A DNA stretch of 64,000 bases, taken from positions 22,762,701 through 22,826,700 of the forward strand of contig NC_087063.1 of the NCBI RefSeq assembly GCF_963678635.1, written 5' to 3'. Below, piece by piece: positions 42,201 to 57,200 of the stretch. This DNA is from Symsagittifera roscoffensis. Lineage: Eukaryota; Xenacoelomorpha; Acoela; Convolutidae. Made by a program: the position numbers and the translations under genes. Each line of letters begins with the position of its first letter. The first letter of the stretch is position 1. A model generated the notes under the pieces. It was not told where the DNA came from. It ran no database searches and was given only the letters and a program-made list of their open reading frames with translations.

Positions 42201-45200
42201 TACATAGGATTTTTCAAGGCCGCCTATGATCAGCTCCAACGTCTACTACTAGCGCTTAAAGATTTCTGAGTAGGATTACCTCACTAATTGAAACGCATCC
42301 CCTCTCACTAATTGGAACGCATTATCGGTCGTTTTTGTCTCAAAAACTATGCAATCTGGCTATTTTGAATTCAACAATACTTTACAAAAAAACTCGCAGG
42401 GAAAATACATTTTTGACTTTTATACTTTGTGCGTCAAATTGTTTTAGATGACTACAAAACTTCGTTTTAAACAGGCTAGTCCCAAATCATAATTTTGAAT
42501 GTGAAAAAAAATCACACCTGTGAAAGTCGGAAAAAAGATTGCTTGTATCAAGGCGACAACATAATTATCCGACTGAAATTTATCCTGAGCTACGTAACAG
42601 TTTTTGCTTTGAGTGCTGTCTAAAAAAATTTAGTTATAGAAAATTTAAAAAAACTAATAAACTCAACAAAACAGAAAAAAAACTGTTATCTGAGTTTCTA
42701 TTGGAAAAAATTATCATCTTAAAATTTTTATGTTTTTAGTTGTCACAATTACCTGCAATGTGAAGGTGATTTTTCTTCCAGCAGCATTTTTTCTAACTTT
42801 TCAATTCTAAGAAAAACCTTGGCAAAATTAGGTTAATGATTTGCTAATTTTCAAGAGTTTTAGGGAACATGTTAGCAAAATTAGACAGTAATGGTTGTTG
42901 ACGCTCGAAATTAAACTCCTTCTGATCTTTTTTTAGCAAATTGAGGCACAATTTTTTAGCCCAGAAAAAAAACTGAGCGAAGATGATGGTAAACCTTAAA
43001 ATTCATGATATACAAAAATGATGATAGCCGTTTATTATGGATGAAACAGACGTTTTCTGCAAAAAAAAAACGAACAGCTCGGGCAATGTCCGTTTCTATT
43101 AAAAGCGCATAATCTTCGTACCCTAGAGCTGAAAAGTAACAAGATTGCTTGTAACTCAAGGCAGAGCCATGGAAGTTCTGACCCTTCCTTAAGATTCAAG
43201 GAAAAGTTTTGTTTTTCAAAAATAAAAACGAATTCAAAATTAAATCAGCATTTCTTTTGGGAATTTCAAAAAGTTTGAGTTTTTTTAGATGCAAAAAAAC
43301 TCTGAAAAGAATAAAGTGAGGCAATGTGTCTAGCAATTTAATAATAACGTCAGTAGTGGAGGTTGGAGCTGATCATAGGGGCCCTGAAAAATGTTGTGCA
43401 TGAAGATACGATGTGAATTTCAGGCCTTCTTTCGATAATTTATTTTGATATTTTAGAAAAATTTGATTAGAAATTATTTTTCCGCTAAACAGTTCGGGCT
43501 CATTATCTAATTTGTAAACATCTATTGTTTTAACCTTTCTGAATACCCTTTGTGTCTTTTTACTTTTTCTAACTTATAGTGCGGAAGACCCAAAATCTCT
43601 AAGGTAACTTATTACATAGGATTTTCCAAGGCCGCCTATGATCAGCTCCAACGTTTACTACTAGCGCTTAAAGATTTCTGAGTAGGATTACCTCACTAAT
43701 TGAAACGCATCCCTTCTCACTAATTTGAACCCATTATCGGTCGTTTTTGTCGCAAAAACTATGCAATCTGGCTATTTTGAATTCAACAAAACTTTACAAA
43801 AAAACTCGCGGGGAAAATATATTTTTGACTTTTATACTTTGTGCGTCAAATTGTTTTAGATGAACTACAAAACTTCGTTTTAAACAGGCTAGTCCAAAAT
43901 CATAATTTTGAATGTGAAAAAAAATCACACCTTCGAAAGTAGGAAAAAAGATTGCTTGTATCAAGGCGACAACATAATTATCCGGCTGACATTTATCGTG
44001 AGTGACGTAACAGACTTTGCTTCGAGTGCTGTTTAAAAAATATAGTTATAGAAAATTTAAAAAAACTAATAAACTCAACAAAACAGAAAACAAACTTTTT
44101 CTGAGTTTCTATTGGAAAAAATTATCATCTTAAAATTTTTATGTTTTTAGTTGTCACAATTACTTGCATTGTGAAGGTGTTTTTTCCTCAGCAGCATTTT
44201 TCTAACCTTCTCAAATCAAAGAAAAACTTTGGCAAAATTAGGTTAAGGTTTTGCTAATTTTCAAGAGTGTTACGGAACATGTTAGCAAAATTAGACGGTA
44301 ATGGTTGTTGAAGCTCGAAATTAAACTCCTTCTGATCTTTTTTTAGCAAGTTGAGGCACAATTTTTTAGCCCAGAAAAAAAACTGAGCGAAGATGATGGT
44401 ATGCCTTAAAATTCATGATATACAAAAATGATGATAGCCGTTTATTATGGATGAAACAGACGTTTTCTGCAAAAAAAAAACGAACAGCTCGGGCAATGTC
44501 CGTTTCCATTATAAGCGCATAATCGTTGTACCCTAGAGCTGAAAAGTAACGAGATTGCTTGTAACTCAAGGCAGAGCCATGGAAGTTCTGACCCCTCCTA
44601 TAAGATTCAAGGAAAAGTTTTGTTTTTCAAAAATAAAAACGAATTCAAAATTTAATCAGCATTTCTTTTGAGAATTTCAAAAAGTTTGAGTTTTTTTAGA
44701 TGTGTCTAGCAATTTAATAATAACGTCAGTAGTGGAGGTTGGAGCTGATCATAGGGGCCCTGAAAAATGTTGTGCATGAAGATACGATGTGAATTTCAGG
44801 CCTTCTTTTGATAAATAATTTCGATATTTTAGAAAGTTTTGATTGGAAATTATTTTTCCGCTAAACAGTTCGGGCTCATTATCTAATTTGTAAACATTTA
44901 CTGTTTAAACCTTTCTGAATACCCTGTGTCTCTTTACTTTTTCTAACTTATAGTGCGGAAGACCCAAAATCTCTAAGGTAACTTATTACATAGGATTTTA
45001 CAAGGCCGCCTATGATCAGCTCCAACGTCTACTACTAGCGCTTAAAGATTTCTGAGTAGGATTACATAACTAATTGAAACTCATCCCCTCTCACTAATTG
45101 ACCCGAATTATCGGTCGTTTTTGTCTCAAAAACTATGCAATCTGGCTATTTTGAATTCAACAATACTTTACAAAAAAACTCGCAGGGAAAATATATTTTT

Positions 45201-48200
45201 GACTTTTATACTTTGTGCGTCAAACTGTTTTAGATGAACTACAATACTTCGTTTTAAACAGGCTAGTCCAAAATCATAATTTTGAACGTGAAAAAATTCA
45301 CACCATCGAAAGCCGGAAAAAATATTGCTTTTATCAAGGCGACAACATGATTATCCGGCTGACATTTATCGTGAGTGAAGTAACAGATTTTGCTTTGAGT
45401 GCTGTTTAAAAAAATATAGTTATAGAAAGTTTAAAAAAACTAATAAACTCAACAAAACAGAAAAGAAACTGTTCTCTGAGTTTCTATTGGAAAAAATTAT
45501 CATCTTAAATTTTTTATGTTTTTAGTTGTCACAATTACCTGCAATGTGCAAGGTGACTTTTCTTCCAGCAGCATTTTTTCTAATTTTTCAAATCAAAGAA
45601 AAACCTTGGCAAAATTAGGTTAATGTTTTGCTAATTTTCAAGAGTGTTACGGAACATGTTAGCGAAATAAGACAGTAATGGTTGTTGAAGCTCAAAACTA
45701 AACTCCTTCTGATCTTTTTTTAGCAAGTTGAGGCACAATTTTTTAGCCCAGAAAAAAAAAACTGAGCGAAAATGATAGTATGCTTTAAAATTCATGATAT
45801 ACAAAAATGATGATAGCCGTTTATTATGGATGAAACAGACGTTTTCTGCAAAAAAAACTAACAGCTCGGGCAATGTCCGTTTCCATTATAAGCGCATAAT
45901 CGTAGTACCCTAGAGCTGAAAAGTAACGAGATTGCTTGTAACTCAAGGCAGAGCCATGGAAGTTCTGACCCCTCCTTAAAGTTCAAGGAAAAGTTTTGTT
46001 TTTCAAAAATAAAAACGAATTCAAAATTTAATCAGCATTTCTTTTGAGAATTTCAAAAAGTTTGAGTTTTTGTAGATGCAAAAAGATTCTGAAAAGAACA
46101 AAGTGAGGCAATGTGTATAGCAATTTAATAATAAAGTCAGTAGTGGAGGTTGGAGCTGATCATAGGAGCCCTGAAAAACGTTGTGCATGAAGATACGATG
46201 TGAATTTCAGGCCTTCTTTTGATAATTAATTTTGATATTTTAGAAAGTTTTGATTAGAAATTATTTTTCCGCTAAACAGTTCGCGCTCATTATCTAATTT
46301 GTAAACATCTATTGTTTAAACCTTTCTGAATACCCTATGTGTCTCTTTACTTTTTCTAACTTATAGTGCGGAAGACCCAAAATCTCTAAGGTAACTTATT
46401 ACATAGGATTTTACAAGGCCGCCTATGATCAGCTCCAACGTCTACTACTAGCGCTTAAAGATTTCTGAGTAGGATTACATAACTAATTGAAACTCATCCC
46501 CTCTCACTAATTGACCCGAATTATCGGTCGTTTTTGTCTCAAAAACTATGCAATCTGGCTATTTTGAATTCAACAATACTTTACAAAAAAACTCGCAGGG
46601 AAAATATATTTTTGACTTTTATACTTTGTGCGTCAAACTGTTTTAGATGAACTACAATACTTCGTTTTAAACAGGCTAGTCCAAAATCATAATTTTGAAC
46701 GTGAAAAAATTCACACCATCGAAAGCCGGAAAAAATATTGCTTTTATCAAGGCGACAACATGATTATCCGGCTGACATTTATAGTGAGTGAAGTAACAGA
46801 TTTTGCTTTGAGTGCTGTTTAAAAAAATATAGTTATAGAAAGTTTAAAAAAACTAATAAACTCAACAAAACAGAAAAGAAACTGTTCTCTGAGTTTCTAT
46901 TGGAAAAAATTATCATCTTAAATTTTTTATGTTTTTAGTTGTCACAATTACCTGCAATGTGCAAGGTGACTTTTCTTCCAGCAGCATTTTTTCTAATTTT
47001 TCAAATCAAAGAAAAACCTTGGCAAAATTAGGTTAATGTTTTGCTAATTTTCAAGAGTGTTACGGAACATGTTAGCGAAATAAGACAGTAATGGTTGTTG
47101 AAGCTCAAAACTAAACTCCTTCTGATCTTTTTTTAGCAAGTTGAGGCACAATTTTTTAGCCCAGAAAAAAAAAACTGAGCGAAAATGATAGTATGCTTTA
47201 AAATTCATGATATACAAAAATGATGATAGCCGTTTATTATGGATGAAACAGACGTTTTCTGCAAAAAAAACTAACAGCTCGGGCAATGTCCGTTTCCATT
47301 ATAAGCGCATAATCGTAGTACCCTAGAGCTGAAAAGTAACGAGATTGCTTGTAACTCAAGGCAGAGCCATGGAAGTTCTGACCCCTCCTTAAAGTTCAAG
47401 GAAAAGTTTTGTTTTTCAAAAATAAAAACGAATTCAAAATTTAATCAGCATTTCTTTTGAGAATTTCAAAAAGTTTGAGTTTTTGTAGATGCAAAAAGAT
47501 TCTGAAAAGAACAAAGTGAGGCAATGTGTATAGCAATTTAATAATAAAGTCAGTAGTGGAGGTTGGAGCTGATCATAGGAGCCCTGAAAAACGTTGTGCA
47601 TGAAGATACGATGTGAATTTCAGGCCTTCTTTTGATAATTAATTTTGATATTTTAGAAAGTTTTGATTAGAAATTATTTTTCCGCTAAACAGTTCGCGCT
47701 CATTATCTAATTTGTAAACATCTATTGTTTAAACCTTTCTGAATACCCTATGTGTCTCTTTACTTTTTCTAACTTATAGTGCGGAAGACCCAAAATCTCT
47801 AAGGTAACTTATTACATAGGATTTTACAAGGCCGCCTATGATCAGCTCCAACGTCTACTACTAGCGCTTAAAGATTTCTGAGTAGGATTACCTAACTAAT
47901 TGAAATTCATCCCCTCTCACTAATTGACCCGAATTATCGGTCGTTTTTGTCTCAAAAACTATGCAATCTGGCTATTTTGAATTCAACAATACTTTACAAA
48001 AAAACTCGCAGGGAAAATATATTTTTGACTTTTATACTTTGTGCGTCAAACTGTTTTAGATGAACTACAATACTTCGTTTTAAACAGGCTAGTCCAAAAT
48101 CATAATTTTGAACGTGAAAAAATTCACACCATCGAAAGCCGGAAAAAATATTGCTTTTATCAAGGCGACAACATGATTATCCGGCTGACATTTATCGTGA

Positions 48201-51200
48201 GTGAAGTAACAGATTTTGCTTTGAGTGCTGTTTAAAAAAATATAGTTATAGAAAGTTTAAAAAAACTAATAAACTCAACAAAACAGAAAAGAAACTGTTC
48301 TCTGAGTTTCTATTGGAAAAAATTATCATCTTAAATTTTTTATGTTTTTAGTTGTCACAATTACCTGCAATGTGCAAGGTGACTTTTCTTCCAGCAGCAT
48401 TTTTTCTAATTTTTCAAATCAAAGAAAAACCTTGGCAAAATTAGGTTAATGTTTTGCTAATTTTCAAGAGTGTTACGGAACATGTTAGCAAAATAAGACA
48501 GTAATGGTTGTTGAAGCTCAAAACTAAACTCCTTCTGATCTTTTTTTAGCAAGTTGAGGCACAATTTTTTAGCCCAGAAAAAAAAAACTGAGCGAAAATG
48601 ATAGTATGCTTTAAAATTCATGATATACAAAAATGATGATAGCCGTTTATTATGGATGAAACAGACGTTTTCTGCAAAAAAAACGAACAGCTCGGGCAAT
48701 GTCCGTTTCCATTATAAGCGCATAATCGTAGTACCCTAGAGCTGAAAAGTAACGAGATTGCTTGTAACTCAAGGCAGAGCCATGGAAGTTCTGACCCCTC
48801 CTTAAAGTTCAAGGAAAAGTTTTGTTTTTCAAAAATAAAAACGAATTCAAAATTTAATCAGCATTTCTTTTGAGAATTTCAAAAAGTTTGAGTTTTTGTA
48901 GATGCAAAAAGATTCTGAAAAGAACAAAGTGAGGCAATGTGTATAGCAATTTAATAATAAAGTCAGTAGTGGAGGTTGGAGCTGATCATAGGAGCCCTGA
49001 AAAACGTTGTGCATGAAGATACGATGTGAATTTCAGGCCTTCTTTTGATAATTAATTTTGATATTTTAGAAAGTTTTGATTAGAAATTATTTTTCCGCTC
49101 AACAGTTAGGGCTCATTATTTAATTTGTAAACATCTATTGTTCAAACCTTTCTGAATACCCTTTGTGTCTCTTTACTTTTTCTAACTTATAGTGCGGAAG
49201 ACCCAAGATCTATAAAGTAACTTATTACATAGGATTTTCCAAGGCCGCCTATGATCAGCTCCAACGTCTACTACTAGCGCTTAAAGATTTCTGAGTAGGG
49301 TTACCTCACTAATTGAAACACATCCCCTCTCACTAATTGGAACGCATTATCGGTCGTTCTTGTCTCAAAAACTATGCAATCTGGCTATTTTGAATTCAAC
49401 AATACTTTACAAAAAAACTCGCAGGGAAAATATATTTTTGACATTTTATACTTTGTGCGTCAAAATGTTTTAGATGAACTACAAAACTTCGTTCTAAAAA
49501 GGCTAGTCCAAAATCATAATTTTGAATGTGAAAAAAATCACACCTTCGAAAGTCGGAAAAAAGATTGCTTGTATCAAGGCGAGAACATAATTATCCGGCT
49601 GACATTTATCGTGAGTGACGTAACAGACTTTGCTTTGAGTGCTGTTTAAAAAAATATAGTTATATAAAGTTTAAAAAAACTAATAAACTCAACAAAACAG
49701 AAAAGAAACTGTTCTCTGAGTTTCTATTGGAAAAAATTATCATCTTAAATTTTTTATGTTTTTAGTTGTCACAATTACCTGCAATGTGCAAGGTGATTTT
49801 TCTTCCAGCAGCATTTTTTCTAACTTTTCAAATCAAAGAAAAACCTTGGCAAAATTAGGTTAATGTTTTGCTAATTTTCAAGAGTGTTACGGAACATGTT
49901 AGCAAAATAAGACAGTAATGGTTGTTGAAGCTCGAAATTAAACTCCTTCTGATCTTTTTTAGCAAGTTGAGGCACAATTTTTTAGCCCAGAAAAAAAACT
50001 GAGCGAAAATGATGGTATGCCTTAAAATTCATGATATACAAAAGTGATGATAGCCGTTTATTATGGATGAAACAGACGTTTTCTGCAAAAAAAACGAACA
50101 GCTCGGGCAATGTCCGTTTCCATTATAAGCGCATAATCGTAGTACCCTAGAGCTGAAAAGTAACAAGATTGCTTGTAACTCAAGGCAGAGCCATGGAAGT
50201 TCTGACCCCTCCTTAAAGTTCAAGGAAAAGTTTTGTTTTTCAAAAATAAAAACGAATTCAAAATTTAATCCGCATTTCTTTTGAGAATTTCAAAAAGTTT
50301 GAGTTTTTGTAGATGCAAAAAGATTCTGAAAAGAACAAAGTGAGGCAATGTGTATAGCAATTTAATAATAAAGTCAGTAGTGGAGGTTGGAGCTGATCAT
50401 AGGAGCCCTGAAAAACGTTGTGCATGAAGATACGATGTGAATTTCAGGCCTTCTTTTGATAATTAATTTTGATATTTTAGAAAGTTTTGATTAGAAATTT
50501 TTTTTCCGCTAAACGGTTAGGGCTCATTAGCTAATTTGTAAACATCTATTGTTCAAACCTTTCTGAATACCCTTTGTGTCTCTTTACTTTTTCTAACTTA
50601 TAGTGCGGAAGACCCAAGATCTATAAGGTAACTTATTACATAGGATTTTCCAAGGCCGCCTATGATCAGCTCCAACGTCTACTACTAGCGCTTAAAGATT
50701 TCTGAGTAGGATTACCTCACTAATTGAAACACATCCCCTCTCACTAATTGGAACGCATTATCGGTCGTTTTTGTCTCAAAAACTATGCAATCTGGCTATT
50801 TTGAATTCAACAATACTTTACAAAAAAACTCGCAGGTAAAATATATTTTTGACATTTTATACTTTGTGCGTCAAAATGTTTTAGATAAACTACAAAACTT
50901 CGTTCTAAACAGGCTAGTCCAAAATCATAATTTTGAATGTGAAAAAAATCACACCTTCGAAAGTCGGAAAAAAGATTGCTTGTATCAAGGCGAGAACATA
51001 ATTATCCGGCTGACATTTATCGTGAGTGACGTAACAGACTTTGCTTTGAGTGCTGTTTAAAAAAATATAGTTATAGAAAGTTTAAAAAAACTAATAAACT
51101 CAACAAAACAGAAAAGAAACTGTTCTCTGAGTTTCTATTGGAAAAAATTATCATCTTAATTTTTTTATGTTTTTAGTTGTCACAATTACCTGCAATGTGC

Positions 51201-54200
51201 AAGGTGATTTTTCTTCCAGCAGCATTTTTTCTAACTTTTCAAATAAAAGAAAAACCTTGGCAAAATTAGGTTAATGTTTTGCTAATTTTCAAGAGTGTTA
51301 CGGAACATGTTAGCAAAATAAGACAGTAATGGTTGTTGAAGCTCGAAATTAAACTCCTTCTGATCTTTTTTTAGCAAGTTCAGGCACAAGTTTTTAGCCC
51401 AGAAAAAAAACTGAGCGAAAATGATGGTATGCCTTAAAATTCATGATATACAAAAGTGATGATAGCCGTTTATTATGGATGAAACAGACGTTTTCTGCAA
51501 AAAAAAACGAACATCTCGGGCAATTTTCGTTTCCATTATAAGCGCATAATCGTAGTACCCTAGAGCTGAAAAGTAACAAGATTGCTTGTAACTCAAGGCA
51601 GAGCCATGGAAGTTCTGACCCCTCCTTAAAGTTCAAGGAAAAGTTTTGTTTTTCAAAAATAAAAACGAATTCAAAATTTAATCAGCATTTCTTTTGAGAA
51701 TTTCAAAAAGTTTGAGTTTTTGTAGATGCAAAAAGATTCTGAAAAGAAAAAAATGAGGCAATGTGTATAGCAATTTAATAATAAAGTCAGTAGTGGAGGT
51801 TGGAGCTGATCATAGGAGCCCTGAAAAACCTTGTGCATGAAGATACGATGTGAATTTCAGGCCTTCTTTTGATAATTAATTTTGATATTTTAGAAAGTTT
51901 TGATTAGAAATTATTTTTCCGCTAAACAGTTAGGGCTCATTATCTAATTTGTAAACATCTATTGTTCAAACCTTTCTGAATACCCTTTGAGCCTCTTTAC
52001 TTTTTCTAACTTATAGTGTGGAAGACCCAAGATCTATAAGGTAACTTATTACATAGGATTTTCCAAGGCCGCCTATGATCAGCTCCAACGTCTACTACTA
52101 GCGCTTAAAGATTTCTGAGTAGGATTACCTCACTAATTGAAACACATCCCCTCTCAATAATTGGAACGCATTATCGGTCGTTTTTGTCCCAAAAACTATG
52201 TAATCTGGCTATTTTGAATTCAACAATACTTTACAAAAAAACTCGCAGGAAAAATATATTTTTAACTTTTATACTTTGTGCGTCAAATTGTTTTAGATGA
52301 ACTAAAAAACTTCGTTTTTAACAGGCTAGTACAAAATCATAATTTTGAATGTGAAAAATAATCACACCTTCGAAAGTCGGAAAAAAGATTGCTTGTATCA
52401 AGGCGACAACATAATTATCCGGCTGACATTTATCGTGAGTGACGTAACAGACTTTGCTTTGAGTGCTGTTTAAAAAAACATAGTTATAGAAAGTTTAAAA
52501 AAACTAATAAACTCAACAAAACAGAAAAAAAACTGTTTTCTGAGTTTCTATTGGAAAAAATTATCATCTTAAAATTTTTATGTTTTTAGTTGTCACAATT
52601 ACCTGCAATGTGCAAGGTGATTTTTCTTCCAACAGCATTTTTTCTAACTTTTCAAATCAAAGAAAAACCTTGGCAAAATTAGGTTAATGTTTTGCTAATT
52701 TTCAAGAGTGTTACGGAACATGTTAGCAAAATAAGACAGTAATGGTTGTTAAAGCTCGAAATTAAACTCCTTCTGATCTTTTTTTAGCAAGTTGAGGCAC
52801 AATTTTTTAGCCTAGAAAAAAAAACTGAGCAAAAATGATGGTATGCCTTAAAATTCATGATATACAAAAATGATGATAGCCGTTTATTATGGATGAAACA
52901 GACGTTTTCTGCAAAACAAAACGAACAGCTCGGGCAATGTCCGTTTCCATTATAAGCGCATAATCTTCGTACCCTAGAGCTGAAAAGTAACAAGATTGCT
53001 TGGAACTCAAGGCAGAGCCATGGAAGTTCTGACCCCTCCTTAAGGTTCAAGGAAAAGATTTGTTTTTCAGAAATAAAAGCGAATTCAAAATTTAATCAGC
53101 ATTTCTTCTGAGAATTTCAAAAAGTTTGAGTGTTTTTAGATGTGTCTAGCAATTTAATAATAACGTCAGTAGTGGAGGTTGGAGCTGATTATAGGGGCCC
53201 TGAAAAATGTTGTGCATGAAGATACGATGTGAATTTCAGGCCTTCTTTTGATAATTAATTTTGATATTTTAGAAAGTTTTGATTAGAAATTATTTTTCCG
53301 CTAAACAGTTCGGGCTCATTATCTAATTTGTAAACATCTATTGTTTAAACCTTTCTGAATACCCTATGTGTCTCTTTACTTTTTCTAACTTATAGTGCGG
53401 AAGACCCAAAATCTATAAGGTAATTTATTACATAGGATTTTTCAAGGCCGCCTATGATCAGCTCCAACGTCTACTACTAGCGCTTAAAGATTTCTGAGTA
53501 GGATTACCTCACTAATTGAAACGCATCCCCTCTCACTAATTGGAACGCATTATCGGTCGTTTTTGTCTCAAAAACTATGCAATCTGGCTATTTTGAATTC
53601 AACAATACTTTACAAAAAACTCGCAGGGAAAATACATTTTTGACTTTTATATTTTGTGCGTCAAATTGTTGTAGATGACTACAAAACTTCGTTCTAAAAA
53701 GGCTAGTCCAAAATCATAATTTTCAATGTGAAAAAAATCACACCTTCGAAAGTCGGAAAAAAGATTGCTTGTATCAAGGCGAGAACATAATTATCCGGCT
53801 GACATTTATCGTGAGTGACGTAACAGACTTTGCTTTGAGTGCTGTTTAAAAAAATATAGTTATAGAAAGTTTAGAAAAAACTAATAAACTCAACAAAACA
53901 GAAAAAAAACTGTTATCTGAGTTTCTATTGGAAAAAATTATCATCTTAAAGTTTTTATGTTTTTAGTTGTCACAATTACCTGCAATGTGAAGGTGATTTT
54001 TCTTCCAGCAGCATTTTTTCTAACTTTTCAAGTCTAAGAAAAAACTTGGCAAAATTAGGTTAATGATTTGCTAATTTTCAAGAGTGTTAGGGAACATGTT
54101 AGCAAAATTAGACAGTAATGGTTGTTGACGCTCGAAATTAAACTCCTTCTGATCTTTTTTTAGCAAATTGAGGCACAATTTTTTAGCCCAGAAAAAAAAA

Positions 54201-57200
54201 CTGAGCGAAGATGATGGTATGCCTTAAAATTCATGATATACAAAAATGATGATAGCCGTTTATTATGGATGAAACAGACGTTTTCTGCAAAAAAAAACGA
54301 ACAGCTCGGGCAATGTCCGTTTCCATTATAAGCGCATAATCTTCGTACCCTAGAGCTGAAAAGTAACAAGATTGCTTGTAACTCAAGGCAGAGCCATGGA
54401 AGTTGTGACCCTTCCTTAAGGTTCAAGGAAAAGGTTTGTTTTTCAAAATTAAAAACGAATTCGAAATTGAATCAGCATTTCTTTTGAGTATTTCAAAAAG
54501 TTTGAGTTTTTTTAGATGCAAAAAGACTCTGAAAAGAACAAAGTGAGGCAATGTGTCTAGCAATTTAATAATAACATCAGTAGTGGAGGTTGGAGCTGAT
54601 CATAGGGACCCTCAAAAACGTTGTGCATGAAGATACGATGTGATTTTCAGGCCTTCTTTTGATAATTTATTTTGATATTTTAGAAAAATTTGATTAGAAA
54701 TTATTTTTCCGCTAAACAGTTCGGGCTCATTATCTAATTTGTAAACATCTATTGTTTAAACCTTTCTGAATACCCTTTGTGTCTCTTTACTTTTTCTAAC
54801 TTATAGTGCGGAAGACCCAAAATCTATAAGGTAACATATTACATAGGATTTTCCAAGGCCGCCTATGATCAGCTCCAACGTCTACTACTAGCGCTTAAAG
54901 ATTTCTGAGTAGGATTACCTCACTAATTGAAACACATCCCCTCTCATTAATTGGAACGCATTATCGGTCGTTTTTGTCTCAAAAACTATGCAATCTGGCT
55001 ATTTTGAATTCAACAATAATTTACAAAAAAACTCGCAGGGAAAATATATTTTTGACATTTTATACTTTGTGCGTCAAAATGGTTTAGATGAACTACAAAA
55101 CTTCGTTCTAAACAGGCTAGTCCAAAATCATAATTTTGAATGTGAAAAAAATCACACCTTCGAAAGTCGGAAAAAAGATTGCTTGTATCAAGGCGAGAAC
55201 ATAATTATCCGGCTGACATTTATCGTGAGTGACGTAACAGACTTTGCTTTGAGTGCTGTTTAAAAAAATATAGTTATAGTAAGTTTGAAAAAACTAATAA
55301 ACTCAACAAAACAGAAAAGAAACTGTTTTCTGAGTTTCTATTGGAAAAAATTATCATCTTAAAATTTTTATGTTTTTAGTTGTCACAATTACCTGCAATG
55401 TGCAAGGTGATTTTTCTTCCAGCAGCATTTTTTCTAACTTTTCAAATCAAAGAAAAACCTTGGCAAAATTAGGTTAATGTTTTGCTAATTTTCAAGAGTG
55501 TTACGGAACATGTTAGCAAAATTAGACAGTAATGGTTGTTGAAGCTCGAAATTAAACTCCTTCTGATCTTTTTTTAGCAAGTTGAGGCACAATTTCCTAG
55601 CCCAGAAAAAAAAAACTGAGCGAAAATGATGGTATGCCTTAAAATTCATGATATACAAAAATGATGACAGCCGTTTATTATGGATGAAATAGACGTTTTC
55701 TGTTTTCTGCAAAAAAAAGGAACAGCTCGGGCAATGTCCGTTTCCATTATAAGCGCATAATCTTCGTACCCTAGAGCTGAAAAGTAACAAGATTGCTTGT
55801 AAGTCAAGGTAGAGCCATGGAAGTTCTGACCCCTCCTTAAGGTTCAAGGAAAAGTTTTGTTTTTCAAAAATAAAAACGAATTCAAAATTTAATCAGCATT
55901 TCTTTTGAGAATTTCAAAAAGTTTGAGTTTTTTTTAGATGTGTCTAGCAATTTGAGAATAACGTCAGTAGTGGAGTTTGGAGCTGATCATAGTGGCCCTG
56001 AAAAATGTTGTGCATGAAGATACGATGTGAATTTCAGGCCTTCTTTTGATAATTAATTTTGATATTTTAGAAAGTTTTGATTGGAAATTATTTTTCCGCT
56101 AAACAGTTCGCGCTCATTATCTAATTTGTAAACATCTATTGTTTAAACCTTTCTGAATACCCTCTGTGTCTCTTTACTTTTTCTAACTTATAGTGCGGAA
56201 GACCCAAAATCTATAAGGTAACTTGTTACATAGGATTTTCCTAGGCCGCCTATGATCAGCTCCAACGTCTACTACTAGCGCTTAAAGATTTCTGAGTAGG
56301 ATTACCTCACTGTTTTCTGAGTTTCTATTGGAAAAAATTATCATCTTAAAATTTTTATAATTTTAGTTGTCACAATTACCTGCAATGTACAAGGTGATTT
56401 TTCTTCCAGCAGCATTTTTTTCTAACTTTTCAAATCAAAGAAAAACCTTGGCAAAATTAGGTTAATGTTTTGCTAATTTTCAAGAGTGTTACGGAACATG
56501 TTAGCAAAACTAGACAGTAACGGTTGTTGAAGCTCGAAATTAAACTCCTTCTGATCTTTTTTTAGCAAGTTGAGGCATAGTTTTTTAGCCCAGAAAAAAA
56601 AACTGAGCGAAAATGATGGTATGCCTTGAAATTCATGATATAGAAAAATGATGATAGCCGTTTATTATGGATGAAACAGACGTTTTCTGCAAAAAAAAAC
56701 GAATAGCTCGGGCAATGTCCGTTTCCATTATAAGCGCATAATCTTCGTACCCTCGAGCTGAAAAGTAACAAGATTGCTTGTAACTCAAGGCAGAGCCATG
56801 GAAGTTCTGACCCCTCCTTAAAGTTCAAGGAAAAGTTTTGTTTTTCAAAAATAAAAACGAATTCAAAATTTAATCAGCATTTCTTTTGAGAATTTCAAAA
56901 AGTTTGAGTTTTTGTAGATGCAAAAAGATTCTGAAAAGAACAAAGTGAGGCAATGTGTCTAGCAATTTAATAATAAAGTCAGTAGTGGAGGTTGGAGCTG
57001 ATCATAGGAGCCCTGAAAAACGTTGTGCATGAAGATACGATGTGAATTTCAGGCCTTCTTTTGATAATTAATTTTGATATTTTAGAAAGTTTTGATTAGA
57101 AATTATTTTTCCGCTAAACAACTAGGGCTCATTATCTAATTTGTAAACATCTATTGTTCAAACCTTTCTGAATACCCTTTGTGTCTCTTTACTTTTTCTA

